Position numbers and translations under genes: made by a program. The notes beneath the pieces were generated by a model that worked only from the letters and a program-made list of their open reading frames with translations, had not been told where the DNA came from and ran no database searches. This document shows positions 52,474 through 61,776 of a stretch of 64,000 nucleotides of DNA, in pieces. The stretch is from Acidimicrobiaceae bacterium. GTDB taxonomy: Bacteria > Actinomycetota > Acidimicrobiia > Acidimicrobiales > Aldehydirespiratoraceae. How positions within the stretch are numbered: position 1 is the first letter of the stretch; the number at the start of each line of letters is the position of its first letter. The stretch covers positions 95,691 to 159,690 of the forward strand of contig VXYK01000039.1 of the NCBI GenBank assembly GCA_009845995.1, read 5' to 3'.

Positions 52474-54967
52474 GCGTTTCTTCAAGGCAGAGGAGCGGAA
52501 GAAGGCTGGGATCTCGCTTGATGACACTGATCTTCTTGAGAATCCGTACCTCCTGTACGAAGCGGACAGAGTCAACGCGACCCCTGTATCAGTAACGGTC
52601 GTGGACCGAGGTCTGTACCCGCCGCGCGACGCTGAATTAAGTTCGCCAATCCCGAGTCCGTCCGCGATGACCGAGCCGCAGGACCCGCGAAGGGTGCGGG
52701 CGTTGTTGGTCTCGGCGCTCGAACGTGCAGCCGACTTGGGACACACGCTGCTGCCACAGGATCAACTTGTGACCGAGGTGCGCGACATGCCTCTGGTTCC
52801 ACCATGTCTCATCGACGGCGACCTTCTGGCAGTAATTGACGACGAACTGGAGCCAACCGTGCGACCCGCTGAGTTCTCTGGCGGAACACCGGGCTTACAA
52901 CTTGATCGTCTCGCCGAGGCTCGCAACCGAATCAGTAATGAGGTTCGCAAACGCAGTAAGGCGAGGCGGCATGTCGTTGAGGCCGATTGGAATGCGATCC
53001 TGGGTGACCTGCTCAAACGCGGGTCCGAAGCTGATACGGCAGAGGACCGGGCCCGGAACGAGAAGGTGGCTGCGCTCAAGGAGCTAGCAGAAGCCAGGAT
53101 GTCTGTGCTGGTCGGTCCAGCCGGTGCTGGCAAAACGACTCTGCTCGAAGCCCTGTGTAGCCATCTGGCCAGAATCGGCGCAGGCGTGACTCTACTCGCG
53201 CCCACCGGTAAAGCGCGTGTCCAACTGGAGCGTGGACTGCGAAACATCGGAGGTGTGCGCGCCACTACAATCGCCGGGTTCCTGCTCAAGTCGCGTCGAT
53301 ACGATCCCGACACCGGTCGTTACCAACGATCCAGCGAACCCAAAGCTGTCACCGGAGGCACGGTGATTATTGATGAAGCTTCGATGATCACCGAGGAGCA
53401 ACTCGATGCTGTACTTGACAACATCAGCGGGGCAGAAAGACTGATCCTCGTTGGCGACCCGCGCCAGTTGCCGCCCATAGGCGCAGGCCGCCCCTTCGTC
53501 GACATCGTCGAACACTTGAATGGCGGCGCAGAAGGACGCTGGCCTAAGGTCGGATCGTCGTATGCCGAACTCACGGTTCAGATGCGGCAGCGTTCCAGCG
53601 AAGCAGAACACGCCTCTCGTCACGACCTCGCGCTGGGTCAGTGGTTCGGCGGGGAAACTCCCAGCGCCTCCGCGGATGAGGCGTGGAGCGAAGTGCTGTC
53701 AGGATCGCAAAGCGAACATGTGCGGTTCGTGCAGTGGGACTCACCCACCGAGGTCTTCAAGTTGCTGCAGCAGCTGTTAGTCGACGAGATAGACGAAATC
53801 GCAGACATCAATGACCAAGTCGGGTTCGGCAAGTCGCTCGGAGGAGTCGACAGTCACGGTCACGTCTACTTCAACCACAGCAATGACGGACGACAAGGTG
53901 CTGGCAAGGCCGCCGAGCACCGGCAAGTTATCGCTCCGATCCATGCAACTGGTGCGGGAGTCGCGGAATTGAACCGATCGGTTCATTACCACTTCCGGGA
54001 GGATCTCATCGAGTCGGCCCGACGCAAATTCTGGAAGACCCCAAAACCTATGGGGCCCGAAGGCATTGTCTACGGCGACAAGGTAATGAACGTCCGAAAT
54101 CACCGGCATCCGTATGTCTGGCCCAAAGAATTCGCCAAGGGGAGCGAGTTCAGTGGACCGGACAAGTTCGTGGCCAACGGCGAGATCGGGATGGTGGTAG
54201 GCCAGTTCCGGCGGAAAGGCCAGAATTTTCCGCTCAACAAACTGGAAGTCGAGTTCTCAACGCAGCTCGGTGCCAAGTACGCGTTCAGAATCGCAAACGA
54301 GGCTGACACTCCCGATTTGGAGCTTGCGTACGCGATAACGATTCACAAGTCGCAGGGGTCGGAGTTCGGTACGACTGTCGTCGTCGTCCCTAACCCTTGC
54401 CGTGTGTTGTCGCGGGAACTGTTATACACGGCGCTAACCCGACACAAAGACCGAGTCATCGTGCTGCACGAGGGGCCGCTGTCTGAGTTGCTCTCGTACT
54501 CTTCGGTTCGTCACTCCGAGACTGCGCGCAGGTTCACGAACCTGATGCGGAATCCCAAGCCTCAAGACGTCGGTGACGGGCGCTTTCTTGAAGCGAACCT
54601 CATCCACCGAACGTCAAACGGCACCCTCGTGCGATCCAAGAGCGAGGTGATCGTCGCCGACGCGTTGACAGCAGCCGGTGTCGAGTTCGCGTATGAGAAG
54701 GAATTCAAGGGGCGCGACGACACAATTCGGATCCCGGACTTCACCATTGAGGACGCCGCGACCGGAGAAACCTACATCTGGGAGCACTTGGGGATGCTGA
54801 CCGATCCCGGATACGCCGATGCCTGGCAAAGAAAGAAGCGGTGGTACGCGGACAACGGTGTCGAAGAGGGTGGTGGCGACGTCGCCATGTTGATCGTCAC
54901 TCAGGATGACGACCGCGGTGGAATCGACTCGTCCGAGGTTGCGGTCAAAGTTCAAGAAATCGCGTGA
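52474..54967 (+). pseudogene. RecD-like helicase-nuclease gene, 3' part (helicase and PD-(D/E)XK-like domain)
   Basis: About 830 codons. The superfamily 1 helicase has Walker A VGPAGAGKTT (near 53113), Walker B TVIIDEASM, GDPRQLPPIGAG, and C-terminal motifs YAITIHKSQGSEF and YTALTRHKD (UvrD_C_2 type). The last 120 residues contain SKSEVIVADAL, PDFTIEDA and YIWEHLGM, then KKRWYADNG, the E/D/E pattern of a PD-(D/E)XK nuclease. This is a likely anti-phage or DNA-repair effector. The only candidate start, TTG 52409, lies inside the MITE, so independent expression is doubtful. Restored total: 1248 residues. Confidence 0.82.
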
Positions 54968-55016
54968 CCTCAGAAAAGACCGTTTCAGTGGCCGCTTCTT
55001 CGGACGACCGGCACCG

Positions 55017-56058
55017 TCACGAGGCCGCCGCTACGTCGCGGACTACGTCGGACCAGCGGTCGAGGATGTCGGGGTGGCGTCGGAGCTGGCTCGACGCGGT
55101 GTAGGTCATCAACGAGATGTTCGGCGCAACGTCGCGGTAGCGCTCAATCAGGTTCGCCCCCAGGTTCGACCAGGTGCCCGACACGGTGTAGTGGTCGAGA
55201 ACGTCATCGCTGATCAGCGCAACCATCGCCGTGATATCGCCCCTGCGTTGCAACTGATGGAGTTCATCGGAGAGACCAAAGAAACCGTGAGTCTCAAAGA
55301 CAGGTGAATAAGTCCTGGTCGAGCCATAGAAAGCGATCATCTGCCGGGCGTGTTCACGAGACTCCGCCAGCTCCTCCTCGGTGTCGCCCACCGGGGTCAT
55401 CACCGGAATCTCAAAGGTCACATCGGCTAGCTCGCGCCCGGCGCGGTCCACGCCCTCCTGCACCCGGGGCCGTTGCACATCGCGTACATAAGCGGCGGAG
55501 TTGAACGGATGAATATGGATCCCGTCACACACCTCCCCCGCCATTCGCGACATCCAACCCAGTACCGCAGACACGTAGATCGGCGGATCCCGCAACCGCG
55601 ATCGGTCCGGGCGACCACTGCGGCGGCAACAAAGAAAACGAGTAGTAGTCGCCGTCGAATGACAGCTTCTCCTCGCCCCGAAAGGCCCGAAAGATCGCCT
55701 GCAACGCCTGGACATACTCTTTCATCCGGGGACCCGGAGGCGCGTAACTGCTGGAGTAGCGGCGTTCGATATGGGCTTTGACCTGCGTTCCCAAGCCGAG
55801 CGTGAAACGACCCTCGGTCGCTTCGGCCAACTCCCAGGCAACCGAGGCGGTGACCATTGGACTGCGCGGAAAGGCCACGGCCACGGCCGTTCCGAGCCGC
55901 AGCTTTTCGGTGGCCAGCCCTGCCGCAGCAGCCGAGAGATACGCGGTCCGGCCCGACTCCGTCAACCACATCGTGTGAAAACCGGCCTTCTCAACGGCCC
56001 GGGCGTGTCGTTGCATGGCTCGCAACTCGAGCGCCCCAGACATGATGTCGAGTTTCAC
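55017..56058 (-). pseudogene. LLM-class (F420-type) oxidoreductase with frameshift
   Basis: Starts at GTG 56058 (VKLDIMSGALEL), behind GGAGGT. The first frame gives the luciferase-like N-terminal barrel (TMWLTESGRTAYLS, GRFTLGLGTQVKAHIERR cut as TLGLGTQVKAHIE). Near 55590-55600 the similarity passes to another frame that continues DPPIYVSAVLGWMSRMAG to the stop at 55017. One extra base fits. Whole length would be about 346 residues, normal for the family. Such enzymes accompany mycofactocin clusters. It could be a true pseudogene or an assembly error. Confidence 0.8.
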
Positions 56059-56208
56059 AGTACCTCCCTGTTCGTCAACCGCCCTCAAAGGTAGGTCACC
56101 GTCGGCGTATGGAACCATCCAGGCGCTATCCCCTAGGCTGACACGTGTGATTACGTCGTCCTGAACGGGTCACTCAAGCCCAGCTACCCGCGCGACAAGG
56201 AGTCATCC

Positions 56209-56334
56209 GTGAAGCCCCTCAATACACCCGCACCAGCCGAAACCGAAACTGAGTCCGACGTCCGCGCAGAACTCGTCGAAGAGGAGCTGTTGGTAGAGGA
56301 GATCTCGATCGACGGCATGTGCGGGGTCTACTAG
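56209..56334 (+). CDS. mftA: Mycofactocin precursor peptide MftA
   Basis: A 41-residue peptide with GTG start at 56209 and ribosome site AAGGAG nine bases upstream. It is acidic in the middle (VEEELLVEE) and ends IDGMCGVY, the diagnostic MftA C-terminus. Its terminal Val-Tyr is decarboxylated and cross-linked by MftC and later cut out to give the redox cofactor. mftB follows after three bases. Confidence 0.95.
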   Translation: MKPLNTPAPAETETESDVRAELVEEELLVEEISIDGMCGVY

Positions 56335-56337
56335 TCC

Positions 56338-56619
56338 GTGGAGTTCGACGCTGCTGAGTTCAACCCGAACGGCCGCTACCGGCTGCATGAACGCGTAGCT
56401 CTTCGGCCGGAACCGTTCGGCGCGCTCGCCTACCACTACGACAACCGCCGCCTGAATTTTCTCAGGGCTCCCGAACTCGTGACGCTCGTGTCGAGCCTCG
56501 GCGAGCATGAGAGCGTGCGCGAGGCCTTTGTGTCAGCTGGTCTCGAAGATCGCCGCTGGCCGTCTTTCGAGAAGGCCCTGGCGTCGCTGGCGGCCTCCGA
56601 TTTTCTGGTCGCGATATGA
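56338..56619 (+). CDS. mftB: Mycofactocin chaperone MftB (RiPP recognition element)
   Basis: A 93-residue PqqD-like protein (VRLNERV-like segment RYRLHERVALRPEPFGALAYHY, cut here as YRLHERVALRPEPFG). It binds the MftA leader and delivers it to MftC. GTG start at 56338, ATGA overlap with mftC. The residues LRAPELVTLVSSLGEHES form the second helix of the fold. Confidence 0.92.
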   Translation: MEFDAAEFNPNGRYRLHERVALRPEPFGALAYHYDNRRLNFLRAPELVTLVSSLGEHESVREAFVSAGLEDRRWPSFEKALASLAASDFLVAI

Positions 56620-57827
56620 CTGCCACTGTTACTTCGCCGTTGGCGTTCGCCGGCACACCTGCGCCCGACAACCTAGTTTTGTCGCCAGTCAAACGCAGTG
56701 GCCTTGCGGATCAGATGAAAGCGGGGCTCGATGCCCCCATCTGTCTGACCTGGGAACTGACGTACGCCTGCAACCTGCAGTGCATCCACTGCCTCAGCTC
56801 GTCGGGCAGACGCGACCCTCGCGAGCTCACCACCTCAGAAGCCGAAGCCGTGATCGACGAACTTCAGCGGATGCAGGTCTTCTACATCAATATCGGCGGT
56901 GGCGAACCGACCATCCGCAGTGACTTCTGGCATCTCGTCAACTACGCCACCGATCATGGAGTCGGCGTGAAGTTCTCCACGAACGGCTCCCGCATCGATG
57001 CTGCCGTTGCTCGCGAACTTGCTGCATCCGACTACGTCGATGTGCAGATTTCGATCGACGGCGCAGACGCGGCGACCAACGACGCGGTGCGCGGCGAAGG
57101 CTCGTTCGACGTGGCTCAACAGGCCATGAAACACCTGCACGATGCCGGTTTCAGCGGCTTCAAGATCTCTGTGGTGATGACCCGTCACAACATCGGGCAA
57201 GTCGACGAGCTCGAAGCGATGGCCCGCAGATTCAACGCGGAGTTGCGGCTCACCCGCTTCCGTCCTTCCGGGCGAGGCGCCGACAGCTGGCACGAACTTC
57301 ATCCCACCGATGCTCAGCAGCGCCAGCTGTACCGCTGGTTGCTGGACCGACCCGAGGTGCTCACCGGCGACTCGTTCTTTCATCTCTCCGCCCTCGGCGA
57401 ACCACTGCCGGGTCTGAACCTCTGCGGGGCGGGTCGGGTAGTTTGCCTGATCGATCCGATCGGTGATGTCTATGCCTGTCCTTTCGTTCTCCACGACGAG
57501 TTCCGGGCGGGCAGCGTCCGCGATAACGGTGGCTTTCAGAGGGTTTGGCAAGACAGCGAACTCTTCGCCGAGCTTCGCGAACCGCAATCGGCCGGAGCAT
57601 GTGCCTCGTGTGGCCACTTCGATGCCTGCCAGGGAGGTTGCATGGCCGCCAAGTTCTTCACGGGCATCCCTCTGGACGGGCCCGATCCCGAATGCGTGTT
57701 GGGCCACGGCGAACCACTAGTCAACTCCGCCAGCGCCGCCCGTCCCTCACCCGCACTCGACCACTCCCGCCCCACCCCCGTCACCTTCCTGCACCAAAAC
57801 CCTGACGACACGACGCTCAGGCGGTAA
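56616..57827 (+). CDS. mftC: Mycofactocin radical SAM maturase MftC
   Basis: The 403-residue product has the radical SAM motif CNLQCIHC (C52, C56, C59), GGGEPT, and a SPASM domain with CPF, CASCGHFDACQGGC, and further cysteines. It catalyses the oxidative decarboxylation of the MftA C-terminal tyrosine and the following cross-link to valine. Its last ten bases overlap the end of a convergent ATPase gene. The C-terminal tail after LGHGEPLV is proline-rich. Confidence 0.95.
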   Translation: MTATVTSPLAFAGTPAPDNLVLSPVKRSGLADQMKAGLDAPICLTWELTYACNLQCIHCLSSSGRRDPRELTTSEAEAVIDELQRMQVFYINIGGGEPTIRSDFWHLVNYATDHGVGVKFSTNGSRIDAAVARELAASDYVDVQISIDGADAATNDAVRGEGSFDVAQQAMKHLHDAGFSGFKISVVMTRHNIGQVDELEAMARRFNAELRLTRFRPSGRGADSWHELHPTDAQQRQLYRWLLDRPEVLTGDSFFHLSALGEPLPGLNLCGAGRVVCLIDPIGDVYACPFVLHDEFRAGSVRDNGGFQRVWQDSELFAELREPQSAGACASCGHFDACQGGCMAAKFFTGIPLDGPDPECVLGHGEPLVNSASAARPSPALDHSRPTPVTFLHQNPDDTTLRR

Positions 57828-59316
57828 CTCCGAGGCGGTTGAGCATGGCCTGGTGCGACTGCGCGCCCACGGCCAGCAGGAACGTGTCAACAGGCAGCGT
57901 GCCGATTCCAGAAGCTTCTTCGTCGGGGTGGATCACCCCGGCCTGAGGCGCGATCAGGTAGCTGTGACCGCGGAAATGCGGCTGGCGCTCGATCAGAGCC
58001 GCGAGTCCGCTGCGGCCGTGACTCGGCGAAGATGCTATTTCGAATGCGAGCGGTTGCCGAGGGTCGTCATAAATCAGGTCCACTTCACGGTTGCCGTCTC
58101 GCCAGTGGTGGAGCCGAACACCCGCATGAGCAGCAAGCGTGTTGACCGCCGAGGCCACAAGGTTCTCAAGCAGCAGACCCTGCTCCACCGGATCGCTCAA
58201 GGGGGCGAGGCCGCGGTGCAGCGCGGCGTTGCGCACTGCGCTGTCCACAAAGTAGAGCTTGCGACCCCGCCGTTGAACGTTTTGCTCTGAGCCCGAGTAG
58301 TTAGTGAGCGGGAAGATTAGGTAGGCCTGCTCGAGGTACGAGAGGTATCGGTCGAAAGTCGGTTGAGCGATGCCGAGGTCCTTCCCGATTCCAGTCGGCG
58401 ACAAGATTCCGGTCACTTGGCCGGCCAATGCGTACAAGAGCCGCTCCAACATCAGCGGGTTGTCCACGCCGGAGGTCTGCGGGATGTCCTTGTAGACGGC
58501 TCGCTCGACAGCGTCGCTGCGGAGCACCCGCTGAGACTCGAGCACATGCAACTCTAATTTGTCGGGATCGAAGGGCTTCAACAGCAGTTCGGGGAAGCCG
58601 CCGACCAGCAGGAGGGCAGTGCGTAGTCCCGTTACTGGATCCATCGGAAGCTCAAACCCCGGAGCGCCTAGCCGCTCGGCCAGCGTTCCGAACGCTTCGG
58701 GCTCTTCGGCTAGCCCAAGCAGGTTCAAAAACTCGTCTAACTGGCAAGGCATGAGTTGATGTTCCTCCCAGCGACCCACCCCGCTCTCGCGGCGTTGTTT
58801 GCGCAGACCCGCCGTGGCGCTGGAGGTGGCCGCGATCCGCACCGGCCAGTTCTCGTCGTAGAAAGTCTTAAGCCACAAGTCCCAATCTCGGGCGTAGACC
58901 ACCTCGTCAAGCATCACAAAGAGTGGGTTGTCATCGTCAGCGTCCGACCCGTTGAGCATTGAACGCACCAAGTCGCCGAGGCTGACCTCGATCAGCAGCG
59001 GATGGTCCATCCTCAGCCACCAGATCCTCTTCGGGTCGATACTATTCTCGATCAGGTGTTGGACGGTCTGGTACAGAACTGTCGTCTTTCCCACCCTGCG
59101 AGGTCCCAGGATCACTTGGTGCCTTCGAGGATCGTTGCGGATTAGCCGCTGCCACAGGACGCTCGCCAGGGACCGCTCGGTGGATGGCGCGAGTGCCTCT
59201 GGCACAGCACCGGACGACTGCCAGGAATTCTGCTCACTGAACACTCTTTGGTAGTCACTCGGTTGTGGTTGCCACCCAACATTCACGCTCCGCCTCCTAT
59301 ATTTGTTATTGGACAA
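57817..59316 (-). CDS. DUF4143/AAA_14 ATPase
   Basis: A 499-residue AAA ATPase with Walker A ILGPRRVGKTT, Walker B LFVMLDEVV, sensor region SSATAGL, and a C-terminal DUF4143 restriction-endonuclease-like domain (WRDGNREVDLIYDD, E..D..). The family is widespread and mostly uncharacterised, often found in variable regions. It lies against the mycofactocin direction, between mftC and mftD, with AT-rich flanks (59290-59345). This suggests an insertion. The start could also be GTG further downstream (VNVGWQPQ). Confidence 0.85.
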   Translation of the reverse strand: MSNNKYRRRSVNVGWQPQPSDYQRVFSEQNSWQSSGAVPEALAPSTERSLASVLWQRLIRNDPRRHQVILGPRRVGKTTVLYQTVQHLIENSIDPKRIWWLRMDHPLLIEVSLGDLVRSMLNGSDADDDNPLFVMLDEVVYARDWDLWLKTFYDENWPVRIAATSSATAGLRKQRRESGVGRWEEHQLMPCQLDEFLNLLGLAEEPEAFGTLAERLGAPGFELPMDPVTGLRTALLLVGGFPELLLKPFDPDKLELHVLESQRVLRSDAVERAVYKDIPQTSGVDNPLMLERLLYALAGQVTGILSPTGIGKDLGIAQPTFDRYLSYLEQAYLIFPLTNYSGSEQNVQRRGRKLYFVDSAVRNAALHRGLAPLSDPVEQGLLLENLVASAVNTLAAHAGVRLHHWRDGNREVDLIYDDPRQPLAFEIASSPSHGRSGLAALIERQPHFRGHSYLIAPQAGVIHPDEEASGIGTLPVDTFLLAVGAQSHQAMLNRLGVTA

Positions 59317-59341
59317 TTAGCATATACTCACTGAATGCTAA

Positions 59342-59608
59342 TCTACAAACTACAAACATCGGGTAGCGCATCTAGTAGTTAGCAAGGACTCCCACATCAA
59401 CGACCGAGCGAGCGCGGAGAATGCTCCAGAGTTGCTGGCCAACCTTAGCGTCCGCGAGAAGTCAGAACACCGGGAGGTCGTTATCGAATCGGTCGCAGAT
59501 GAGAACTTCTTTGCTGGATCACAGTTCTTTGTTCGCCAAGACGCCGGCACCTTCCGGTCCGTCGAAGCGAAAGAGATCGGCGAGACCCCGACGACTGTGG
59601 TGTCCTGA
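59342..59608 (+). other. Open frame without start codon, possible gene remnant
   Basis: This 312-base gap (59317-59629) holds an 88-codon open frame of protein-like composition (SVREKSEHREVVIES, then ADENFFAGSQFFVRQ) ending at TGA 59608. No ATG or GTG with a ribosome site is present; the first in-frame candidate is a TTG about a third of the way in. It is probably the 3' remnant of a gene cut off by insertion of the ATPase gene. I cannot name the family. Confidence 0.35.
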
Positions 59609-59629
59609 CGAGAAATCGTCAGAGCGGGG

Positions 59630-60334
59630 TTAGCGGCGGAGTTGGCCTACTAGGCGGAGCACGTACCAGAACATCGTCATCACCGAACTGAACAGTCCCA
59701 GCGCCGCGGCCACATGGGCCTGTTGAGGGTACTTCCGGATAATCGTCTGGGTCTGGTACAGGATCGCCGCGCCTGACAGGGCGATCATGGCGACCGAGAA
59801 CCAGATTCCAAGCGAAAACCCGAACAAGATCGCTCCCACGATGAGAACCGCCGCGGCAACGCAGCCGTACATGATGATCGGGCGGATGAACGACAGGTCC
59901 TTGCGGGTGACGAAGCCCACGACCGTGAGGCCCGCGAAGGCCAAGGCGGTGATGAGACCGGCTGCCGCTACAGAGGTAGCGCCGTCGTCTGCCACTCGAA
60001 AGAAGTAGTGCAGCAGCGGTGCGAACAACACTGCGTACAGCGCTGCCGATCCAAACAGAGCCGCATACTGCTTTTGAGGGTTGAGCAGGTCCGCTGCCGC
60101 GTTCGCGACGATCCACTGTCCGACTATGAACAGACCCAGAATCAACAGCCAGGTACCACCCGAAATCCAGTTGTACATCGCTTCGGCAAAGCCAGTGTTG
60201 AGGAGCAGCGCTTCAATGCCCGCGAAAGCAGCGATCGCACCGAGCAGGTGTTGGTAGACACGGACCACGAAATCGCCTCGTGTGTCGGCGTCGAGGTCGA
60301 CAACTGGTCGAAGGTCAAGGTCGAAAGAGGACAT
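59630..60334 (-). CDS. Bax inhibitor-1/YccA family membrane protein
   Basis: A 234-residue product from ATG 60334 (MSSFDLDLRPVV) with seven predicted helices and the family C-terminus. Features are VRVYQHLLGAIAAFAG at the start and ALGLFSSVMTMFWYVLRLVGQ at the end, preceded by a charged loop. YccA-type proteins interact with FtsH or conduct calcium; the role here is unknown. It is the second minus-strand gene inside the mycofactocin cluster. 60335-60547 upstream of mftD contains no other gene. Confidence 0.85.
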   Translation of the reverse strand: MSSFDLDLRPVVDLDADTRGDFVVRVYQHLLGAIAAFAGIEALLLNTGFAEAMYNWISGGTWLLILGLFIVGQWIVANAAADLLNPQKQYAALFGSAALYAVLFAPLLHYFFRVADDGATSVAAAGLITALAFAGLTVVGFVTRKDLSFIRPIIMYGCVAAAVLIVGAILFGFSLGIWFSVAMIALSGAAILYQTQTIIRKYPQQAHVAAALGLFSSVMTMFWYVLRLVGQLRR

Positions 60335-60547
60335 CGCAGAAACTCCCCTGAAGGTGTTCAGGCCCTGGTCTTCCCGGGCCAGAATAATCACCAACAACTG
60401 TATTCGCGCTTCGCCAAATCTGCGCGTTCAGCTACATCGGACGTGGCTGAACGCGCAGATTTCGGTGGAGTATTCGAGAATCACTGGCTAGCAGTACTCG
60501 CGGGCTGGTTGATGGAGTTGGGACCAGCGGGCGGTACGGTCCAATCC

Positions 60548-61720
60548 GTGAGCAACAAGTGGTTTGAGACCGTCGCCATCGCCGAGCAGCGGGCCCGCAA
60601 ACGCATACCCAAGTCGGTTTACGGCGCCCTGGTAGCGGGAGCGGAAGCTGGCGTATCGATGCGCGACAATGTGGCCGCGTTCGATGAACTGGGCTTTCGG
60701 CCGGTGACCGCGGGCCAAACAGCGGACCCCCAGATCGCCGTGAACATCATGGGCCAACCCTGCGCGATGCCGGTGTTGATCTCCCCCACGGGCGTGCAAG
60801 CGGTTCATCCCCAAGGCGAAGTGGCAGTCGCCCGAGCGGCGGCGAACAGGGGTGTCCCAATGGGACTCAGTTCCTTCGGGGGCAAACCAATCGAGGAAGT
60901 GGTGGCTGCCAACCCGCAAACCTTCTTTCAGATCTACTGGGCCGGTGACCGTGACTTCATGCTCGCCCGCATGGACCGGGCAAAGGCTGCGGGAGCGGTC
61001 GGTTTGATCCTCACCCTCGACTGGTCTTTCTCTCATGGCCGCGACTGGGGCAGCCCGCACATTCCCCAATCATTCGCGCCCAAAGAAATACTGCCGCATG
61101 CATTCGAGGTGTTGACAAAACCGGCATGGTGCTGGTCATGGCTGCGCGAGGGCACAATTCCTCGCCTTCGGGTCCCGAATTTTGCTGGCGTCGACGAGCA
61201 GGCGCCGTTGTTCTTCGAGGCCTACGGCACTTGGATGACCACACCCCCGCCGACCTGGGAAGACGTTGCCTGGTTGCGCTCTCAGTGGGACGGCCCGTTC
61301 ATGGTCAAGGGAATCGCCAGAGCCGATGAAGCCCGTCGAGCAGTCGACGCTGGTGCCACAACAATCTCGGTGTCGAACCACGGAGGCAACAATGTCGACA
61401 GCGCCCCCGCCTCGATTCGCGTGCTCGCCGAGGTCGCCGCGGCGGTCGGCAACGACATAGAAATCGTGCTTGACGGCGGAATCCGTCGGGGCAGCGACGT
61501 GGTCAAGGCATGCGCCCTCGGCGCCGACGCGGTGCTGATCGGCAGGGCCTATCTCTGGGGTCTGGCAGCCAACGGCGCAGCAGGCGTGGAGAACGTGCTC
61601 GACATACTCAACGCCGGCATCAAGGCGACGCTGCGCGGCATAGGCAAGGCGTCGATCGCAGAACTGACGCCCGCCGATGTGGTCGTGCCAAGAGACTTCT
61701 CTCCTCCCAGGTTGGTTTGA
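60548..61720 (+). CDS. mftD: Pre-mycofactocin synthase MftD
   Basis: A 390-residue FMN-dependent enzyme related to L-lactate dehydrogenase, from GTG 60548 (VSNKWFETVAIAE). Motifs: PVLISPTGVQAVHPQGE (FMN site), QIYWAGDR, SVSNHGGNNVDSAPA with the active-site His, and LDGGIRRGSDV. MftD oxidatively deaminates the cyclised dipeptide to pre-mycofactocin. The open frame upstream of 60548 covers the opposite-strand Bax inhibitor gene and is not coding. Confidence 0.94.
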   Translation: MSNKWFETVAIAEQRARKRIPKSVYGALVAGAEAGVSMRDNVAAFDELGFRPVTAGQTADPQIAVNIMGQPCAMPVLISPTGVQAVHPQGEVAVARAAANRGVPMGLSSFGGKPIEEVVAANPQTFFQIYWAGDRDFMLARMDRAKAAGAVGLILTLDWSFSHGRDWGSPHIPQSFAPKEILPHAFEVLTKPAWCWSWLREGTIPRLRVPNFAGVDEQAPLFFEAYGTWMTTPPPTWEDVAWLRSQWDGPFMVKGIARADEARRAVDAGATTISVSNHGGNNVDSAPASIRVLAEVAAAVGNDIEIVLDGGIRRGSDVVKACALGADAVLIGRAYLWGLAANGAAGVENVLDILNAGIKATLRGIGKASIAELTPADVVVPRDFSPPRLV

Positions 61721-61776
61721 ACGGGAACGGTGGGAGCCGAGAACGGACCGGGGCGCGGCAAAGCTACGCTGCACGC

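Noticed and set aside
52409..54967. A complete helicase gene starting at a TTG within the repeat
   Set aside because: The start lies inside a mobile element, lacks a ribosome site, and the first 20 or so codons are MITE sequence; the true gene begins at 51075.
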